This document shows positions 8,425-17,292 of a stretch of 48,431 bases of DNA, piece after piece. Source of the DNA: a virus; the IMG/VR virus record IMGVR_UViG_3300049043_000028, positions 1 through 48,431 of that record, one strand, 5' to 3'. Every line of letters begins with the position of its first letter. Position 1 is the stretch's first letter. A program made the position numbers and the translations under genes. The notes beneath the pieces were generated by a model. That model was not told the origin of the DNA, ran no database searches, and was given only the letters and a program-made list of their open reading frames with translations.

Positions 8425-9650
8425 TTAATCCGTCTCAACCAAAGTCCAGTCAGATACTTCCGTATCATCCACCAGCGCCCAAGTAGGTGTTTGGGCGTTA
8501 TTTACCAGCGCCCAATTTGGTGTTTCCGCGTTATCCACCAGCGCCCAAGACGGCGTTTGAGAATTGTTGACATTTTGCCAGTTTGATGTTTCGCTGTCAT
8601 CCACCAACTTCCAATAGACAGGGAACAAATTTCCAACCGACCCAGCCGCCTGAACCCCAGACAGAGCCACAGAAACTACTGGGGCCAACTGTTCCTGCCG
8701 CGCCCGTTGCACTATTTCCAGTTAAGTTGGCTACTTGAACAAACTCAACCGAACCAACTGCTCCATCGGCTGACACACCTGTCAAAGCTTTGTTGATTGT
8801 GTAAACAACGGTTCCAACGCTGCCTGCTGCCTCAACGCCCGAAAGTGCAGCCACCTGAACAAAATTAACTGTACCAACCGTTCCAGAGGCTTCAACTCCG
8901 GTCAAAGCGATTTCTTTGCCGTGAACAACAGACCCAACTTCGCCCGCTGCTTGAACCCCGCTGAGTGTCACGGTGCTGGTTGCAGAAACGCTACCAACTA
9001 ATCCTGCGGCAACCACGCCGCTCAAACCAATCTGCGTCTCGCCACGGGAAACCGTGCCAACCTCGCCAGAGGCCGCTACACCAGACAGGGTGACCGTCAG
9101 GGTGGGTTCGACCGTGCCTACAAAGCCGTTTGCCTGATCGCCAGTTTCAGACTGGTCAATTGTGTAAACAACCGTGCCAACCGCCCCGGAAGCCTCAACA
9201 CCCGATATGGCAACCTGCCGCTCACCAACGGATACCGCTCCAACTTGGCCAGACGCTTCAACGCCGGACAAGGCAATAGTTAAAGCTGCGGTGGGGTTCC
9301 AGCATACCCGTTGGCGTGGACTTCCTGTATTTCCTGCGTGTTGTTTTCGTCTACGCCGCCAACATCTGGGTGACACAAAACGCCCGTCAGGGCAACAGAA
9401 ACATCAACCCCTACCGTCCCAACAAAACCGTTGGCTTGATCGCCTGTCGCAGGCTGGTCAATCGCGCAAACGACCGCGCCAACATTACCTGTGGCTTGAA
9501 CGCCCGTGAGGGCAACGGAATTTACTTCCGATACATCCCCAACATTCCCAGTCGCAGCTACGCCCGTCAGGGCAACCGTGACGCTCTGGTGTCGTTGCAC
9601 CGGTAAAGCGATGAAAACGGTGCTTCTGAAAATGCGGATATACCAAACAT
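8425..9650 (-). CDS. Repeat-rich structural protein (GVxAxGxVGxV repeats and a C-terminal Trp-repeat block), frameshifted
   Basis: It starts MFGISAFSEAPFSSL. The body consists of about fifteen to seventeen units of roughly 18-22 residues around a core of the type vxLSGVeAsGxVGtV, spaced by linkers such as YTIDQSETGDQANGF. The last about 60 residues form a different repeat: five units of about 11 residues with the core WALVDNAetP, ending SDWTLVETD. Such tandem beta repeats suggest an extended or solenoid appendage with multivalent binding. Frame changes lie near 9590, 9300 and 8700. It is preceded by the gene at 9676-10152 and followed by a fibre gene. Confidence 0.6.
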
Positions 9651-9675
9651 GGCTTACGGCTAACGCCGCCTCCGC

Positions 9676-10152
9676 TCAGGTTGTCGCCAAACGCAACAGT
9701 GCTGTGGAAGTTGTGTTGGAGGGCATGGTCAGAGTGAACGTACCAGCCGTAATGGTCTGAGAACCAAACGTGTGGACAGACACCGCCTGATTACTCTGGG
9801 GTAGAGTTGTAAATCAGCACTGCATCAAACGCCGTGGTCAAAGTCACCGATGTATAGGTCAAACTGGCAGAAGGTGTCCAGAAAGCCACGCCAGCGGTAG
9901 CCGATGCGTTTGTTGCTGTGGGCGGGTTCGCGTTGGTCACCGTCACACCGCCGGGTGAATAACCAGTGCCAGTCACTTCTCCGGTAGAAGAATAGGCTGT
10001 GGTTGACGCATTGATGGTGGCCGAAGCCAAGTACAACGCACCTTTAAAGGTGTCGGCGGTGGATGCTGCGCGGATGGTGCAGTACCAAAATTGTGCGTAG
10101 CTGTCATCAGCTCGCCCATGAAAGAGGTACACATGGATTGGGTATTTGCCAC
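9676..10152 (-). CDS. Virion-associated protein of a duplicated family (with 10371-10793), frameshifted
   Basis: A GTG start after GGAGAAATAAA gives ANTQSMCTSFMGELMTATHN. Then come STADTFKGALYLASATINAS, TAYSSTGEVTGTGYSPGGVT, FWTPSASLTYTSVTLTTAFD, LIYNS and AVSVHTFGSQTITAGTFTL, ending STALLRLATT. The order (ADTFKxALY, TTGEVtGtgYxxGG, ALIYN, QTitaGTFTLtmP) is shared with the neighbouring product at 10371-10793, so the two arose by duplication. It is probably a tail or capsid-surface protein. Frames change near 10080 and 9790. Confidence 0.55.
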
Positions 10153-10163
10153 TTTATTTCTCC

Positions 10164-10359
10164 TTAAAACGAAGCTGCTTCACCGCCAGCAAACACAGGC
10201 GGTTTCTTCAGGTCACATGCGCCGAACGGTGGACAAGCTCCCCATCCAGCCAATACTCCACCCATGTGGTGTATTCATTCTCATTATCGACGATGCCTTC
10301 CTTTTTCTCAAGGAGAGAGACGATCCATTTCGCCTTCTGGTTGTTGTGACGAGTGCCAT
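10164..10359 (-). CDS. Small hypothetical protein between two virion paralogues, frameshifted
   Basis: An AAGGAG site sits seven bases before the ATG at 10359. The rebuilt product is MA-RHNNQKAKWIVSLLEKKE, GIVDNENEYTTWVEYWLDGE and LVHRSAHV, ending LKKPPVFAGGEAASF. About 65 residues, acidic and Trp/Tyr-rich in the middle. No family is recognised. One frame change directly follows the start and one lies near 10210. The same DNA can be read in other frames as parts of the upstream gene, so boundaries are approximate. Confidence 0.4.
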
Positions 10360-10370
10360 TAAACAACTCC

Positions 10371-10793
10371 TTATAAGAGCTGACGTGCTGGTGTTTGCAG
10401 GCATCGTCACGGTGAAAGTATGTGGTTGAATGTTTTGTCATTTCCAAAGTCAAGAACACAGACCGCGCCGTTTGTCGCCCGCTTTGTAGATCAACGCACC
10501 GCGAGCGGTTATTTGGCCCGTCCAAGACGGAGACGAGAATGACACATACACAACGCTACCAGACGCAGTTGTCTGCAGACGAGACGGTGGCGGTCACGAT
10601 CTTACCGCCAGCCACATAGTTTCCGCCAGACGCTTCTCCGGTGGCTGTGTACTGCGGTTGTGGTTTGCATCCAACGTCGCTGCGTTGGTGTACAAAGCCA
10701 GCCGGAACGTGTCTGTTGACAGGTTAATCGACGCCGTCGGCCAAGCCCACTGCGTAACGTGTTGCATGAGATAGTTTCCGCGTAAAACGCCAT
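10371..10793 (-). CDS. Virion-associated protein, paralogue of 9676-10152, frameshifted
   Basis: The start region after GGGGGT reads MAFYAE, or starts a little later at the ATG of MQHVTQWAWPTASINLSTDT. It continues FRLALYTNAATLDAN, YTATGEASGGNYVAGGKI, VTATVSSADN, GSVVYVSFSSPSWTGQITA, RGALIYKAG, NGAVCVLDFGNDKT and TVTMPANTSTSAL. The order matches the paralogue (TFRLALYT, yTaTGEaSGgnYxaGG, ARGALIY). Several single-base frame changes (near 10740, 10660, 10545, 10490 and 10430) break it. Confidence 0.5.
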
Positions 10794-10807
10794 CAATCGT
10801 ACCCCCG

Positions 10808-11561
10808 TTATTCTGAGGCAGCGGCAGCTTGACTCTAGCCTGTCCGCTGCGGTACGCATCGCTACGCTCCAGACCATCACCCAGACGTTGATGCCAACGC
10901 AAGTGCTTCTTTGTACTTGCCGTCATAGAGAGGCCATGATGTCTGTCTCACCCTTCATATAATGTGTAGGCTTCAACCAGACGATCCGTACAACAGAACA
11001 GAATCAAAGTTGTCGCCCAGCCAAGTTTGACCAGCCAGCGCAGCAGTTGTGATTGACTCTGGGTAATAGTAATAATGCAGCTCGACGTAATACGCCGCAT
11101 CAGGTGTTGGGCCAAGAATGAAGCTGACAACTCGTTGGTGACTGCTGAACTTGCACCCGAGATTATGTCGGGCCAAACAGCGCGTAGTATTTCGAGTACG
11201 CCGGTGTCAGTTTGGTGCGGGATACGCTCTGACGGATGAAGTTCACATCCTTGTTCAACAAATACTCAAACGTGCCGGTGTCAAGATTACCGCCAGTCAC
11301 GCCCGTAATCAAAGCCAACGAATACACAGACAAGAAGTCATTTGGTAGCGAAACGTATTTGTTATTTGCCGTTGATTGGTGTGTATTGGTTTTTGCGCAA
11401 GCGATGGGAATTGAACTGTGTTGAAAATACGCTGCTCGGCCTGTTGAATAAAGGTATTCAACTGGGTCTGTGGCACAGTAGAGCCGCTATACAGGTACGT
11501 CTCAGGGAACGTATTCTCCGTATAGCTTTGAATTGCAGCGATTCAACTCGGTGTAGGTCAT
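10808..11561 (-). CDS. SU10-type adaptor (head-tail connector) protein, frameshifted
   Basis: It starts MTYTELNR and contains SYTENTFPETYLYSG, QLNTFIQQAEQRIFNTVQF, KYLSLPNDFLSVYSLALI, YLLNKDVNFIRQS and KLTPAYSKYYALFGP. The second half has SFILGPTPDAAYYVELHYYY, YPESITTAALAGQTWLGDNF, YGSLVEAYTLYEGETD and DGKYKEALA, ending GDGLERSDAYRSGQARV. The pattern (FIxqAEqrIfn, YLsLPxDFLxvySLA, GPtPdAAYxVELhYYYyPeSit, WLGDN) is that of the SU10 adaptor family, which sits below the portal and joins head to tail. The start ATG overlaps the previous stop. Frames change several times. Confidence 0.75.
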
Positions 11562-11767
11562 GCCATTGGGCCTCGTGCCATCACGCCTTTGGTAGCCGCG
11601 CCAGCTGCCACGGATTTTGATACCGCCAGTTTTGACAGGCTTGTATTCACCGCTACGGGTATTTGCGACAGACACATTCATGTCTTTCAAATACTTTTTG
11701 TTGTCGGCTTCGCCCACAACGACGGAATTGGGCATGTATTTCTGGGTTGTTCGGTGTAATCAGCCAT
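11558..11767 (-). CDS. Small conserved phage protein, frameshifted
   Basis: A CGGAGG site precedes the ATG. The rebuilt product is MADYTEQPRNTCPIPS, DMNVSVANTRSGEYKPVKTG, GIKIRG and AATKGVMARGPMA. The C-terminal signature EYKPVKTxGIKxRGtGAATKGxMARGPMA is a frequent small protein in freshwater phage head-tail regions; function unknown. It lies between a 50-residue basic protein and the adaptor gene, overlapping the latter by ATGA. Confidence 0.55.
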
Positions 11768-11797
11768 ATCAGCCTCCGCGACCAGAAGAACGCTGGT

Positions 11798-11950
11798 TAA
11801 TCGACTTTGGCCATGTTGCGGCCATACTTAAGCATGTGCGCTGTTGGTTTTACCGCCAGCACGCCATCTTTTTGCACCGGGGTGCATACGCTGCTCATGG
11901 GCTTTCACCTCTTTGTCAGCAATCTTTTTTACCTGTTTTGTGTCCATCAT
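11798..11950 (-). CDS. Small basic protein (about 50 residues), one probable frameshift
   Basis: An AGGAG site lies four bases before the ATG at 11950. It reads MMDTKQVKKIADKEVKAHEQ and RMHPGAKKMA, and after a frame change continues MLKYGRNMAKVD. Short Lys/His-rich proteins with KQVKKIADKEVKAHEkRMH and KYGRNMA recur in phages of this type beside the adaptor gene; function unknown. Confidence 0.5.
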
Positions 11951-12391
11951 CGACTCCTGATGTCGTTGCTACCGTAACTGTACCAAGTTCTACTGTTAAC
12001 ACCAAGTTATTTGGTGTCAGCCCATCATCACTTGGCCCTTGACCCGCCCACGGGGTTCCACCCCCACTGAAAGATTCTGCTACCACCTTCAACCGTTCCA
12101 GCGCCTTGTTCGACTGGTTCCTGTCGGGACAATCTGCAACCCGTTTGTTCCAGAGTAAATGTAGCTGCGATCAGGGCGTGGATTCCTAAAAGCTGCGGGT
12201 CGTCCACCGGGAACATACCCAAGCTGCAACTGAGGCTGGTCGGGGTCCCAGCACTCTAGGACAAACCAACAGGTCGTAAGTTCTTGGTTTTGATAATCTC
12301 GCGTCTTCAAGCACTTTCAGTTTAAACCGCTGGTCGCAGCGGTCGCACTGAGCAATTGCGTATTTGCCTGACTGGCAAACCGATTACCCAT
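11947..12391 (-). CDS. Zinc-ribbon virion-module protein, frameshifted
   Basis: A GGAGGTAA site precedes the ATG. The rebuilt protein is MGNRFAS, GKYAIAQCDRCDQRFKLKVL, LSKPRTYDLLVCPECWDPD, QPQLQLGMFPVDDPQ, FRNPRPDRSYIYSGTNGLQI and IFQWGWNPVGG, ending LTPNNLVLTVELGTV. CDRC and CPEC form a four-cysteine zinc ribbon. The following QPQLxLGmfPVDDPQaxRNPRPD block is strongly conserved in phages. It is coded between two head-tail genes, so it may help assembly; no enzyme motif is seen. Frames change near 12350, 12240 and 12100. Confidence 0.6.
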
Positions 12392-12393
12392 CG

Positions 12394-13337
12394 TTACCTC
12401 CCAATGTAGGTTTGACGGGGTACAAGCCTCAAAGCTGCTTTCTCATGATCTTCGTAGGCGGCAAGTTCCCAAGCCTCGTCATACTGTGCTTTGAGAAATG
12501 GGCATGCGCTCCATGCCCATAGGGAATCTTTCCAGCAATGTAGTACGACAGGCCAGCCGCCATGCAGGGGATGAAGCGGAACGGCACGTCCATGATGTTG
12601 ACACCGCCACCGGCGTCTTGAGTACGGCGCAGAGCGCCAATACACAAATTGGTACTGCTGTGCATTGTCCGGCGTCGGCCAGACGGTGATCGCTGGAACC
12701 TGCTGCCAATAGACGGCTGTGCCATCTGTATGGCTTGCCTCTGTGGTGTTTTGCTGACCACCAAAGCAGCTGTACAGCGTGTTTCCGTCGATGTAGCCGT
12801 AATTGATGATCTCGTTGTCGATCTTCGACAAAGCCAGAAGCTGGTAGGCCAACGGTCGAGTTCAGGGTGATCTGTGTTGCGCCATGCCGCAATCCCGCCA
12901 GCTTGGTCAATCGTCAAGCCTGTCGGCGAAGTCTGGCCGTTGTAGCGTTGAATCCAAACCTGAATGGGTCTGGCTTGAGTAATCTTGTTGGGGATCGTAG
13001 CGTAGGTGGAGACGCTGATGCGAGTGAATGGTCAGGTCGGCCTGAGTTGCGGCTACGTTTGCTCCAGTGCGGATAACGTGTTCCAACAGGTCAATGGTGT
13101 CGTCTGGGCAGGGCGTAGGTGTTTTGGCCTCTGAACCAAATCAATCGTGCCGGGTTCTATCGTCCACAAGGTTGATGCCTCGGTTTGCCCAGTCAGCAAA
13201 CATGATATTCAGGCTACGCCGTGCTGTACGCAGGTCATACCCGGTGCGCATCTCACCACCGGCGCGTTCAAACGCCTCTTCGACCAGCTCTGTCAGGTCA
13301 AGATTAAACGATGAGTTGCCGGAGGCTCTGCCGCCAT
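12394..13337 (-). CDS. Head-tail adaptor / tail accessory protein, frameshifted
   Basis: It reads, after MAA, SGNSSFNLDLTELVEEAFER, AGGEMRTGYDLRTARRSLNI and MFADWANRGINLW. Further along come YALPDDTIDLLEHVIRTGA-type and TQADLTIHSHQR segments, then AITVWPTPDNAQQYQFVYW, RTQDAGGGVNIMDVPFRFIP, CMAAGLSYYIAGKI and KAQYDEAWELAAYEDHEKAA, ending RLVPRQTYIGR. Blocks such as LTELVEEAFERAGxExRTGYDLRTARRSLN and DVPFRFIPCMaAGLxYY mark a conserved family near the portal and adaptor genes (P22 gp4 or tail-accessory-like role, inferred). At least five frame changes. Confidence 0.6.
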
Positions 13338-13517
13338 TATTTACCCAATTTCTTCAAGGTTTGAGCCAAACCGAGCACGCTGGCCAGTCTTACCTGGCTC
13401 TTCCCAGCGGCGGCAGCCAGCTTCTTGGCTGGGATGGGTTTGTCGCCCTTGACCCCCAGCGATTCACGCAAGGCTCCGGGTTTCTCTGATTGCCTTCTGT
13501 ATCCACTTCTCAGCCAT
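13337..13517 (-). CDS. Small basic conserved protein, frameshifted
   Basis: The rebuilt product starts MAEKWIQKAI, has KPGALRESLGVKGDKPIPAK and KLAAAAGKS, and ends RLAQTLKKLGK. The pattern WIqkAixkPGALrxsLGVkxgekIPakKLxaAA occurs in many phages and some capsid-module proteins; function unknown. The stop overlaps the next ATG (TAATG). One frame change lies near 13485. Confidence 0.55.
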
Positions 13518-13748
13518 TATCTGTACCCCGCTGTCTTCTTGGCTATGCCCTTTGGTTGGGAAACAAATTGTTTTCCAGCCTTCTTACCTGCTCTTAGCCC
13601 TTGTCGTTGCCGCATACTCGGCTGGACTCAGGGCTTTGATTGCCTTCTCAGGTAAGTACCGCTCACCGGTGTCGGATGAACGCTTCCCTGACTTGGTACG
13701 CCACTTCTGCGCCGTCCAATCTTTCAGGGATTGCTGCGGTGCTTTCAA
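13517..13748 (-). CDS. Small Lys-rich protein with TTG start, frameshifted
   Basis: GGAGG lies seven bases before TTG, which overlaps the upstream TGA. The product is KAPQQSLKDWTAQKWRTKSG, SDTGERYLPEKAIKALSPAE and YAATTRAKS, and after a frame change near 13580 continues GKKAGKQFVSQPKGIAKKTA. Proteins with LxxWtxQkWrTKSGkxSxxTGERYLPxkA xxxLSpxEYAaTtraK are common in freshwater phages. It is strongly basic; perhaps DNA- or virion-bound. Confidence 0.55.
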
Positions 13749-14023
13749 TCTCTGTACCCTCCGCCAGCAGCTTTATACTTTTTAGCTACAAGCTGTGCTT
13801 TTCTCGCACTCCACTGACCTGCGCCAGTGCCTTGGGTTGCCGCAGCTTTGACCTGAGCCACAATCCGCTTACGCAGTTCTGGCTTGGTATAGTTTCCAGC
13901 GGCGTTGACCTTCCCGCCCTCGGCGTACATGGCCACATCCTGCGGCTTGTCCTTGCGATGGATCACCTTCTTGCCCGGCATCTTTGACGGGTTGATTGCG
14001 CCCATACCGCGAGAGGCCATCAT
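13745..14023 (-). CDS. Small Lys-rich virion-module protein
   Basis: It starts MMASRGMGAINPSKMPGKKV and continues RKDKPQDVAMYAEGGKVNAA, NYTKPELRKRIVAQVKAAAT and QGTGAGQWSARKAQLVAKKY, ending KAAGGGYRD. The block AGxYTKPxlRkxixxxikAxavqGTxAGQWSARKAQxLAKkYkaxGGGYrD is a recurrent phage family of unknown function. About 92 residues, intact. It overlaps both neighbours (ATGATGG at the start, TTG/TGA at the end). Confidence 0.65.
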   Translation of the reverse strand: MMASRGMGAINPSKMPGKKVIHRKDKPQDVAMYAEGGKVNAAGNYTKPELRKRIVAQVKAAATQGTGAGQWSARKAQLVAKKYKAAGGGYRD

Positions 14024-14275
14024 TTTTTGCCCTTTGCGTAGCCACCGCCGCACATCACCATTTTTCCGCGAGTTTTGCCACGTTGAGCAATACCGTCGGC
14101 ACGAGAAGAAGCTGAGCCTGCCCTTGGCCATGCCTTTTACCTTTTTGCCATCGACACGAATGTCTTGGCCGGGCTGTTCGGGCATACCGGGTTCGCCTTT
14201 TTTGAACTTGCGTCCAGCAGAAGCACCGTCGATATCTTTTGGTGCTTCTTTGGTTTTTTCGAGATCGTCACCCAT
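14020..14275 (-). CDS. Small Lys/Gly-rich virion-module protein, frameshifted
   Basis: AGGAG precedes the ATG. It reads MGDDLEKTKEAPKDIDGASA, GRKFKKGEPGMPEQPGQDI and RVDGKKVKGMAKGR. After a frame change near 14115 it continues SSRADGIAQRGKTRGKM and ends CGGGYAKGKK. The motif SxADGIAxRGKTRGKmvmcGGGya is widespread in small phage proteins of this region. No function is known. Confidence 0.55.
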
Positions 14276-14284
14276 GACTACTCC

Positions 14285-14775
14285 TTAGCAGTAAGCTTTG
14301 CCGCCCTTTTTCATGCCCAGTGGTTTAGAACCGGCCATCTTGACCTTGAGTGCCTTTGGTGTGGCCCTTGGCTTGAACAGAGTGTTCGCCAAAAGCTTTT
14401 TTGCCACCAGCAGTGACTTTGCCCATCTTGGCAGAAGTAATACCGCCAGAAGCTATTTTCTTCATACCGCCTTTTTTCATGCCGTACTCCTCTTTTTCGT
14501 GTTTGACCATAGATTTGGGCGCGCCCTTTTTCTCCATGAACGAAATTTCTTTCTTGGCCATAGCCTTGGACTCTTTCATATCGCCTCCTTTTGCGAACAT
14601 TGAATTTTTACCGTGAAGGGTTGTGGATTTGTTAACTTTTTGCAAATCGGGGCGAGACCCAGAGTCGCTCTTTTTGAACGTCATGCCTTTGTCGGCGTTG
14701 ACGAACTCTTTTCCCACTGACTGCTGGGACTCCAGCTTTCTTGGCAAACGCCGGGTTGTTGGCCACCGCCGCCAT
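14285..14775 (-). CDS. Lys/Gly/Met-rich conserved virion-module protein, frameshifted
   Basis: The rebuilt start is MAAVANNPAFAKKAGV, then GKEFVNADKGMTFKK, MFAKGGDMKESKAMAKKEIS, FMEKKGAPKSMVKHEKEEYG and MKKGGMKKIASGGITSAKMG, ending MAGSKPLGMKKGGKAYC. The core (FAKGGdMKESKAMxkKEixFmkKKGAPkSMxkHE) is a hallmark of freshwater phage genomes. An internal AAAGGAGGCGAT directly before ATGAAAGAG could start a shorter product, giving two genes in place of one. Frames change near 14735, 14650 and 14335. Confidence 0.55.
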
Positions 14776-14794
14776 GAAATTGTGTTGTTTACTG

Positions 14795-15052
14795 CTACTG
14801 CTTGGCATCATCAGGCTTTCGACTTAGAAGGAGTTGGTCAATTTTTGCTTCAAGCCGGTTAAAGCGTTGGTCAATGTGGTCAGTAACTCTTTGCACTTCT
14901 GAATTAGTCGCGTAATCACGGGCAATCTCCTCGCGTGTAATGTTTAGCAAGCGTTCAATCCGCTTGACATCTTCCAGTTTCTCACGAATGAAAAACCAAA
15001 GACCTGCAAGCAGGGCCGATAAAACGCCTGACCAAATTGTGTTTGGGTCCAT
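14795..15052 (-). CDS. Small membrane-anchored coiled-coil protein
   Basis: Eighty-five residues, intact. MDPNTIWSGVLSALLAGLWF and FIREKLEDV give one membrane segment at residues 6-22, followed by a helical, heptad-like cytoplasmic or periplasmic tail (IERLLNITREEIARDYATNS, VTDHIDQRFNRLEAKIDQLL). Similar proteins in phages are called holin-like or hemolysin XhlA-like, but this gene lies in the virion module far from the endolysin. The start is directly after the stop of the DUF6321 gene. Confidence 0.55.
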   Translation of the reverse strand: MDPNTIWSGVLSALLAGLWFFIREKLEDVKRIERLLNITREEIARDYATNSEVQRVTDHIDQRFNRLEAKIDQLLLSRKPDDAKQ

Positions 15053-15377
15053 TTAGACAAACTTGCCTTTTGTTTTGCCCTTGGTGGCGCATCCGTCTGC
15101 TTTGGTGACATAGCCACCATCTGCGCAGTTCCATGCACGAAGGCTCTTGTTAATCCTCGAATCTGGATCGTTGGCGGTCTTGGCGCTCGTAAGCTTCGCT
15201 TTCATCCCTTTCATGCGTGCGCAGAAAGAGTCGCGGCGTTTGCCGCCCTCGGGTTGAGGACGCTTCAACCCCGGCTTCCCGGGATTCGCTGCGTTGTAGG
15301 AAGCCCGACCTTTGGCGTTCAAGCCTCCGCTCTGGATTCTTCCCTTCCTTGCGCTGCCATGCAGGGGACTTAGCCAT
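15053..15377 (-). CDS. DUF6321-type protein, one frameshift
   Basis: It starts MAKSPAWQRKEGKNPE and after a frame change near 15330 continues SGGLNAKGRASYNAANPGKP, GLKRPQPEGGKRRDSFCARM, KGMKAKLTSAKTANDPDSRI and NKSLRAWNCADGGYVTKADG. The signature GLNAKGRaSYxaanPGkxLKrPqPeGGkRRdSFCARMxGM is that of the DUF6321 family, which is frequent in tailed phages. It is Lys-rich and of unknown role, coded in the virion module. It overlaps the preceding gene by eight bases. Confidence 0.75.
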
Positions 15378-15664
15378 AGAACACCGTCACGCTTGCAATG
15401 TTGGTCAACGTCGCATAGCACGTTTGTGTTGAACTGAATGCCTTCGCCGGGAATCAAGGTGTAGAACGAGTTGGGGTTTGAGTTGGATGGGATGTCCACT
15501 TCCAGCAGCACAGTGCCGCTGGAGCCGCCGTCTTTCAACTGCAAAGTCCCAGCATGGCCTGGCGGTCGCACAAATCGAAAACCCTTTGATTCGCGCTGAA
15601 AACCGCTACAACTGACGCCAGAGGTATTCGTGTGCGCCGATTTGACGTCATATTGCATCGCCAT
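15370..15664 (-). CDS. Small virion protein, frameshifted
   Basis: It starts MAMQYDVKSAHTNTSGVSC and has GTLQLKDGGSSGTVLLEVDI, NSNPNSFYTLIPGEGIQFN and TNVLCD, then LTNIASVTVFYG after a frame change near 15405. The pattern MAMqYDVKxAhxNxSGv, IPGEGI and sVtvFYG is a familiar small phage protein that may decorate the capsid or tail. GGAGCCAATC precedes the start. Confidence 0.55.
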
Positions 15665-15678
15665 GATTGGCTCCTAGA

Positions 15679-16222
15679 TTAGGAATCAGCAAACGGTGTG
15701 GCAACAGAGCCAGTACCAAGAACAACGCCAGTGACCATGTACTTGTTGGCAGCAACTGCAACGATTTGACCCATGTACCAGCCACGCCGCCAGTAGTGCC
15801 GCCGTTCAGGTTGATGAAGTCGTTAGATGATGCTGCGGTAAAGCCAACCATTGCGCCAGAAGAATCGGTATCCACAGACAACAAAGAACCAACATACTTG
15901 TCAGTGCCGTCTGTGCCAATCTTCAAAGAGCTGGTAGCGATGGTCGTGGGAACCCAAATGGTGTAGCGCACACCTTCGTTGTTCGCAGTGTTGGGGTCAT
16001 GAGCCGGGGCCAGATAGTAGCTGGGTTGGTTGAGACGTTGATGGTGGGCAGAGTCAATGTAAGGTCTGCAGCCAATGTGCCGCCAACAGTAAGGATACGA
16101 CCACCGTGGTCAATAGGGTTCAGTGTGGTAGAAGCAAGTGATTGCAACAACAGTAGCCGGGGCCTTGGGTATAAACACCAGCCAACGACCGAACTGGGCC
16201 TTGAAATGTAGTACGATGCCAT
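15679..16222 (-). CDS. Head/virion protein (capsid-associated), frameshifted
   Basis: It starts MASYY, then FQGPVRSLAGVYTQGP, ASTTLNPIDHGGRILTVGGT, LAADLTLTLPTINVSTNP, GVRYTIWVPTTIATSSLKIG, TDGTDKYVGSLLSVDTDSSG and SSNDFINLNGGTTGGVAG. It ends MGQIVAVAANKYMVTGVVLG and TGSVATPFADS. The beta-rich, Thr/Gly-rich product follows the capsid gene across a terminator, which suits a decoration or minor capsid protein. Frames change near 16190, 16125, 16000 and 15770. Confidence 0.5.
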
Positions 16223-16321
16223 GATTTTTCCTTACATGCAAGTTAAGGTGCATCTGTCTGCATGTACGTCAGCCGGGACTGTCAGATGCACCGGAAAGCC
16301 CGGATTAATCGCAATATACAC

Positions 16322-16354
16322 GCAAAAGAAAAGGGGACAGCAAGGCCCCTTTCT
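16322..16354 (-). terminator. Intrinsic terminator after the major capsid gene
   Basis: Read leftward the transcript has AAAGGGG, a 9-base loop, CCCCTTT and then TCTTTT. The hairpin lies just past the capsid stop and before the next virion gene. It probably lowers, rather than ends, leftward expression, because further virion genes follow. Confidence 0.65.
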
Positions 16355-16364
16355 CTGTCGCTTA

Positions 16365-17287
16365 TCAGGACGAACCAGAAGAACCCCACATACCGAGAGG
16401 ATCAGACCAGCCGAAGCTATAACGCTCACGAGCCTTGTAGCGAACGTTGCCAGTGTCGAAGTCGCCGTCCATTGAGTTATGCCAGCGGTGTACGCACAAA
16501 GTGCTTCATACCGTTAGGAACGTCGGTGGTCAGAAACCAAGCGTTGGTATCGGTCAAGAAGTGGTTGACGGTGTAGCCTTCGGGGATTGCACCCATTGTG
16601 CTTAATGGCGTTGATGTCGTTGTCAGCAGTAGACAACACGGAGTTCGGTGTCCAGCAAACGTGTTAGCAACGAACATCAAGTGCAGGGGGAACAATCATC
16701 TTCACGAGGCTTGGCGGCGATCAACAGACCACGTTCATCAGTCCACGCAGCGATCTGGATCACGGCAGCTTCCAAAGAAGTTTCGTTCAGATCACACGCG
16801 GTAGCGGGAGTGTTGCTGTTAGTACCACCAGAAACCAACGGAGTGCGAGGTTGCAGAACAAAGCTAACGCCGTCACCACCGGTGTAGCGTAGCAGCTAAA
16901 GCCGTTGTTCAGAACCGCAGCAGCTTTGACCTGCTTGGTGTAAGCCATTGCACGAGCCAAGGACTTGGTGTAACGAGCAGACAAGCTGTCGTACAGGTTA
17001 TCTTCAATCGCTTCTTCAGTGATTGAGAAACCCAAGGCGATGGTTTCGTGGTGTATAGCGGGCGGTCCATGCTTCCTGCGCATTGTCATAAGCAATGGCA
17101 GAACCTTCGTTCTTGACTGGTGCAGCAGAGAAGCCAGACAGTTTGGTTTCTTCTTCAAAGGAACGCTCAGAAGTCTCGGTTTCGTAGATTTCTTTGTGCT
17201 CTTCGCCGTAGCGAGCGTACTCCATACCGAACAAGGCGTTCAGGCCGGGGAGCAGCTCTTTCAGTAGTTGTGCGCGTGAAATAGCCA
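16365..17287 (-). CDS. Major capsid protein, frameshifted
   Basis: It starts MAISRAQLLKELLPGLNALF and continues MEYARYGEEHKEIYETETSE, RSFEEETKLSGFSAAPVKNE and GSAIAYDNAQEAWTARYT. Further on: ALGFSITEEAIEDNLYDSLS, ARYTKSLARAMAYTKQVKAA, TYTGGDGVSFV, DLNETSLEAAVIQIAAWTDE, RGLLIAA, GAIPEGYTVNHFLTDTNAWF and MKHFVRTPLATSMDGDFDTG. It ends YSFGWSDPLGMWGSSGSS. About 307 residues. The pattern (EExGF.ITeEaieDNLYdsl; DlneTsLe.AvIqIa.WtDeRGLlIAa) is that of the HK97-fold capsid of the SU10-like and freshwater phage group. Its GGAGTAAATAC site lies in the end of the upstream gene. Confidence 0.9.
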
Positions 17288-17292
17288 TGTAT

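Noticed and set aside
14020-15377. Lys-rich small proteins as bacterial histone-like or ribosomal proteins
   Set aside because: They carry phage-specific blocks (KKGAPKSM, GQWSARKAQ, GGLNAKGRASY) and lie in an unbroken virion operon.
16221-16576. Possible rightward genes over the capsid C-terminus
   Set aside because: The leftward capsid frame MKHFVRTPLATSMDGDFDTG is strongly conserved and the hairpin after it explains the rest.
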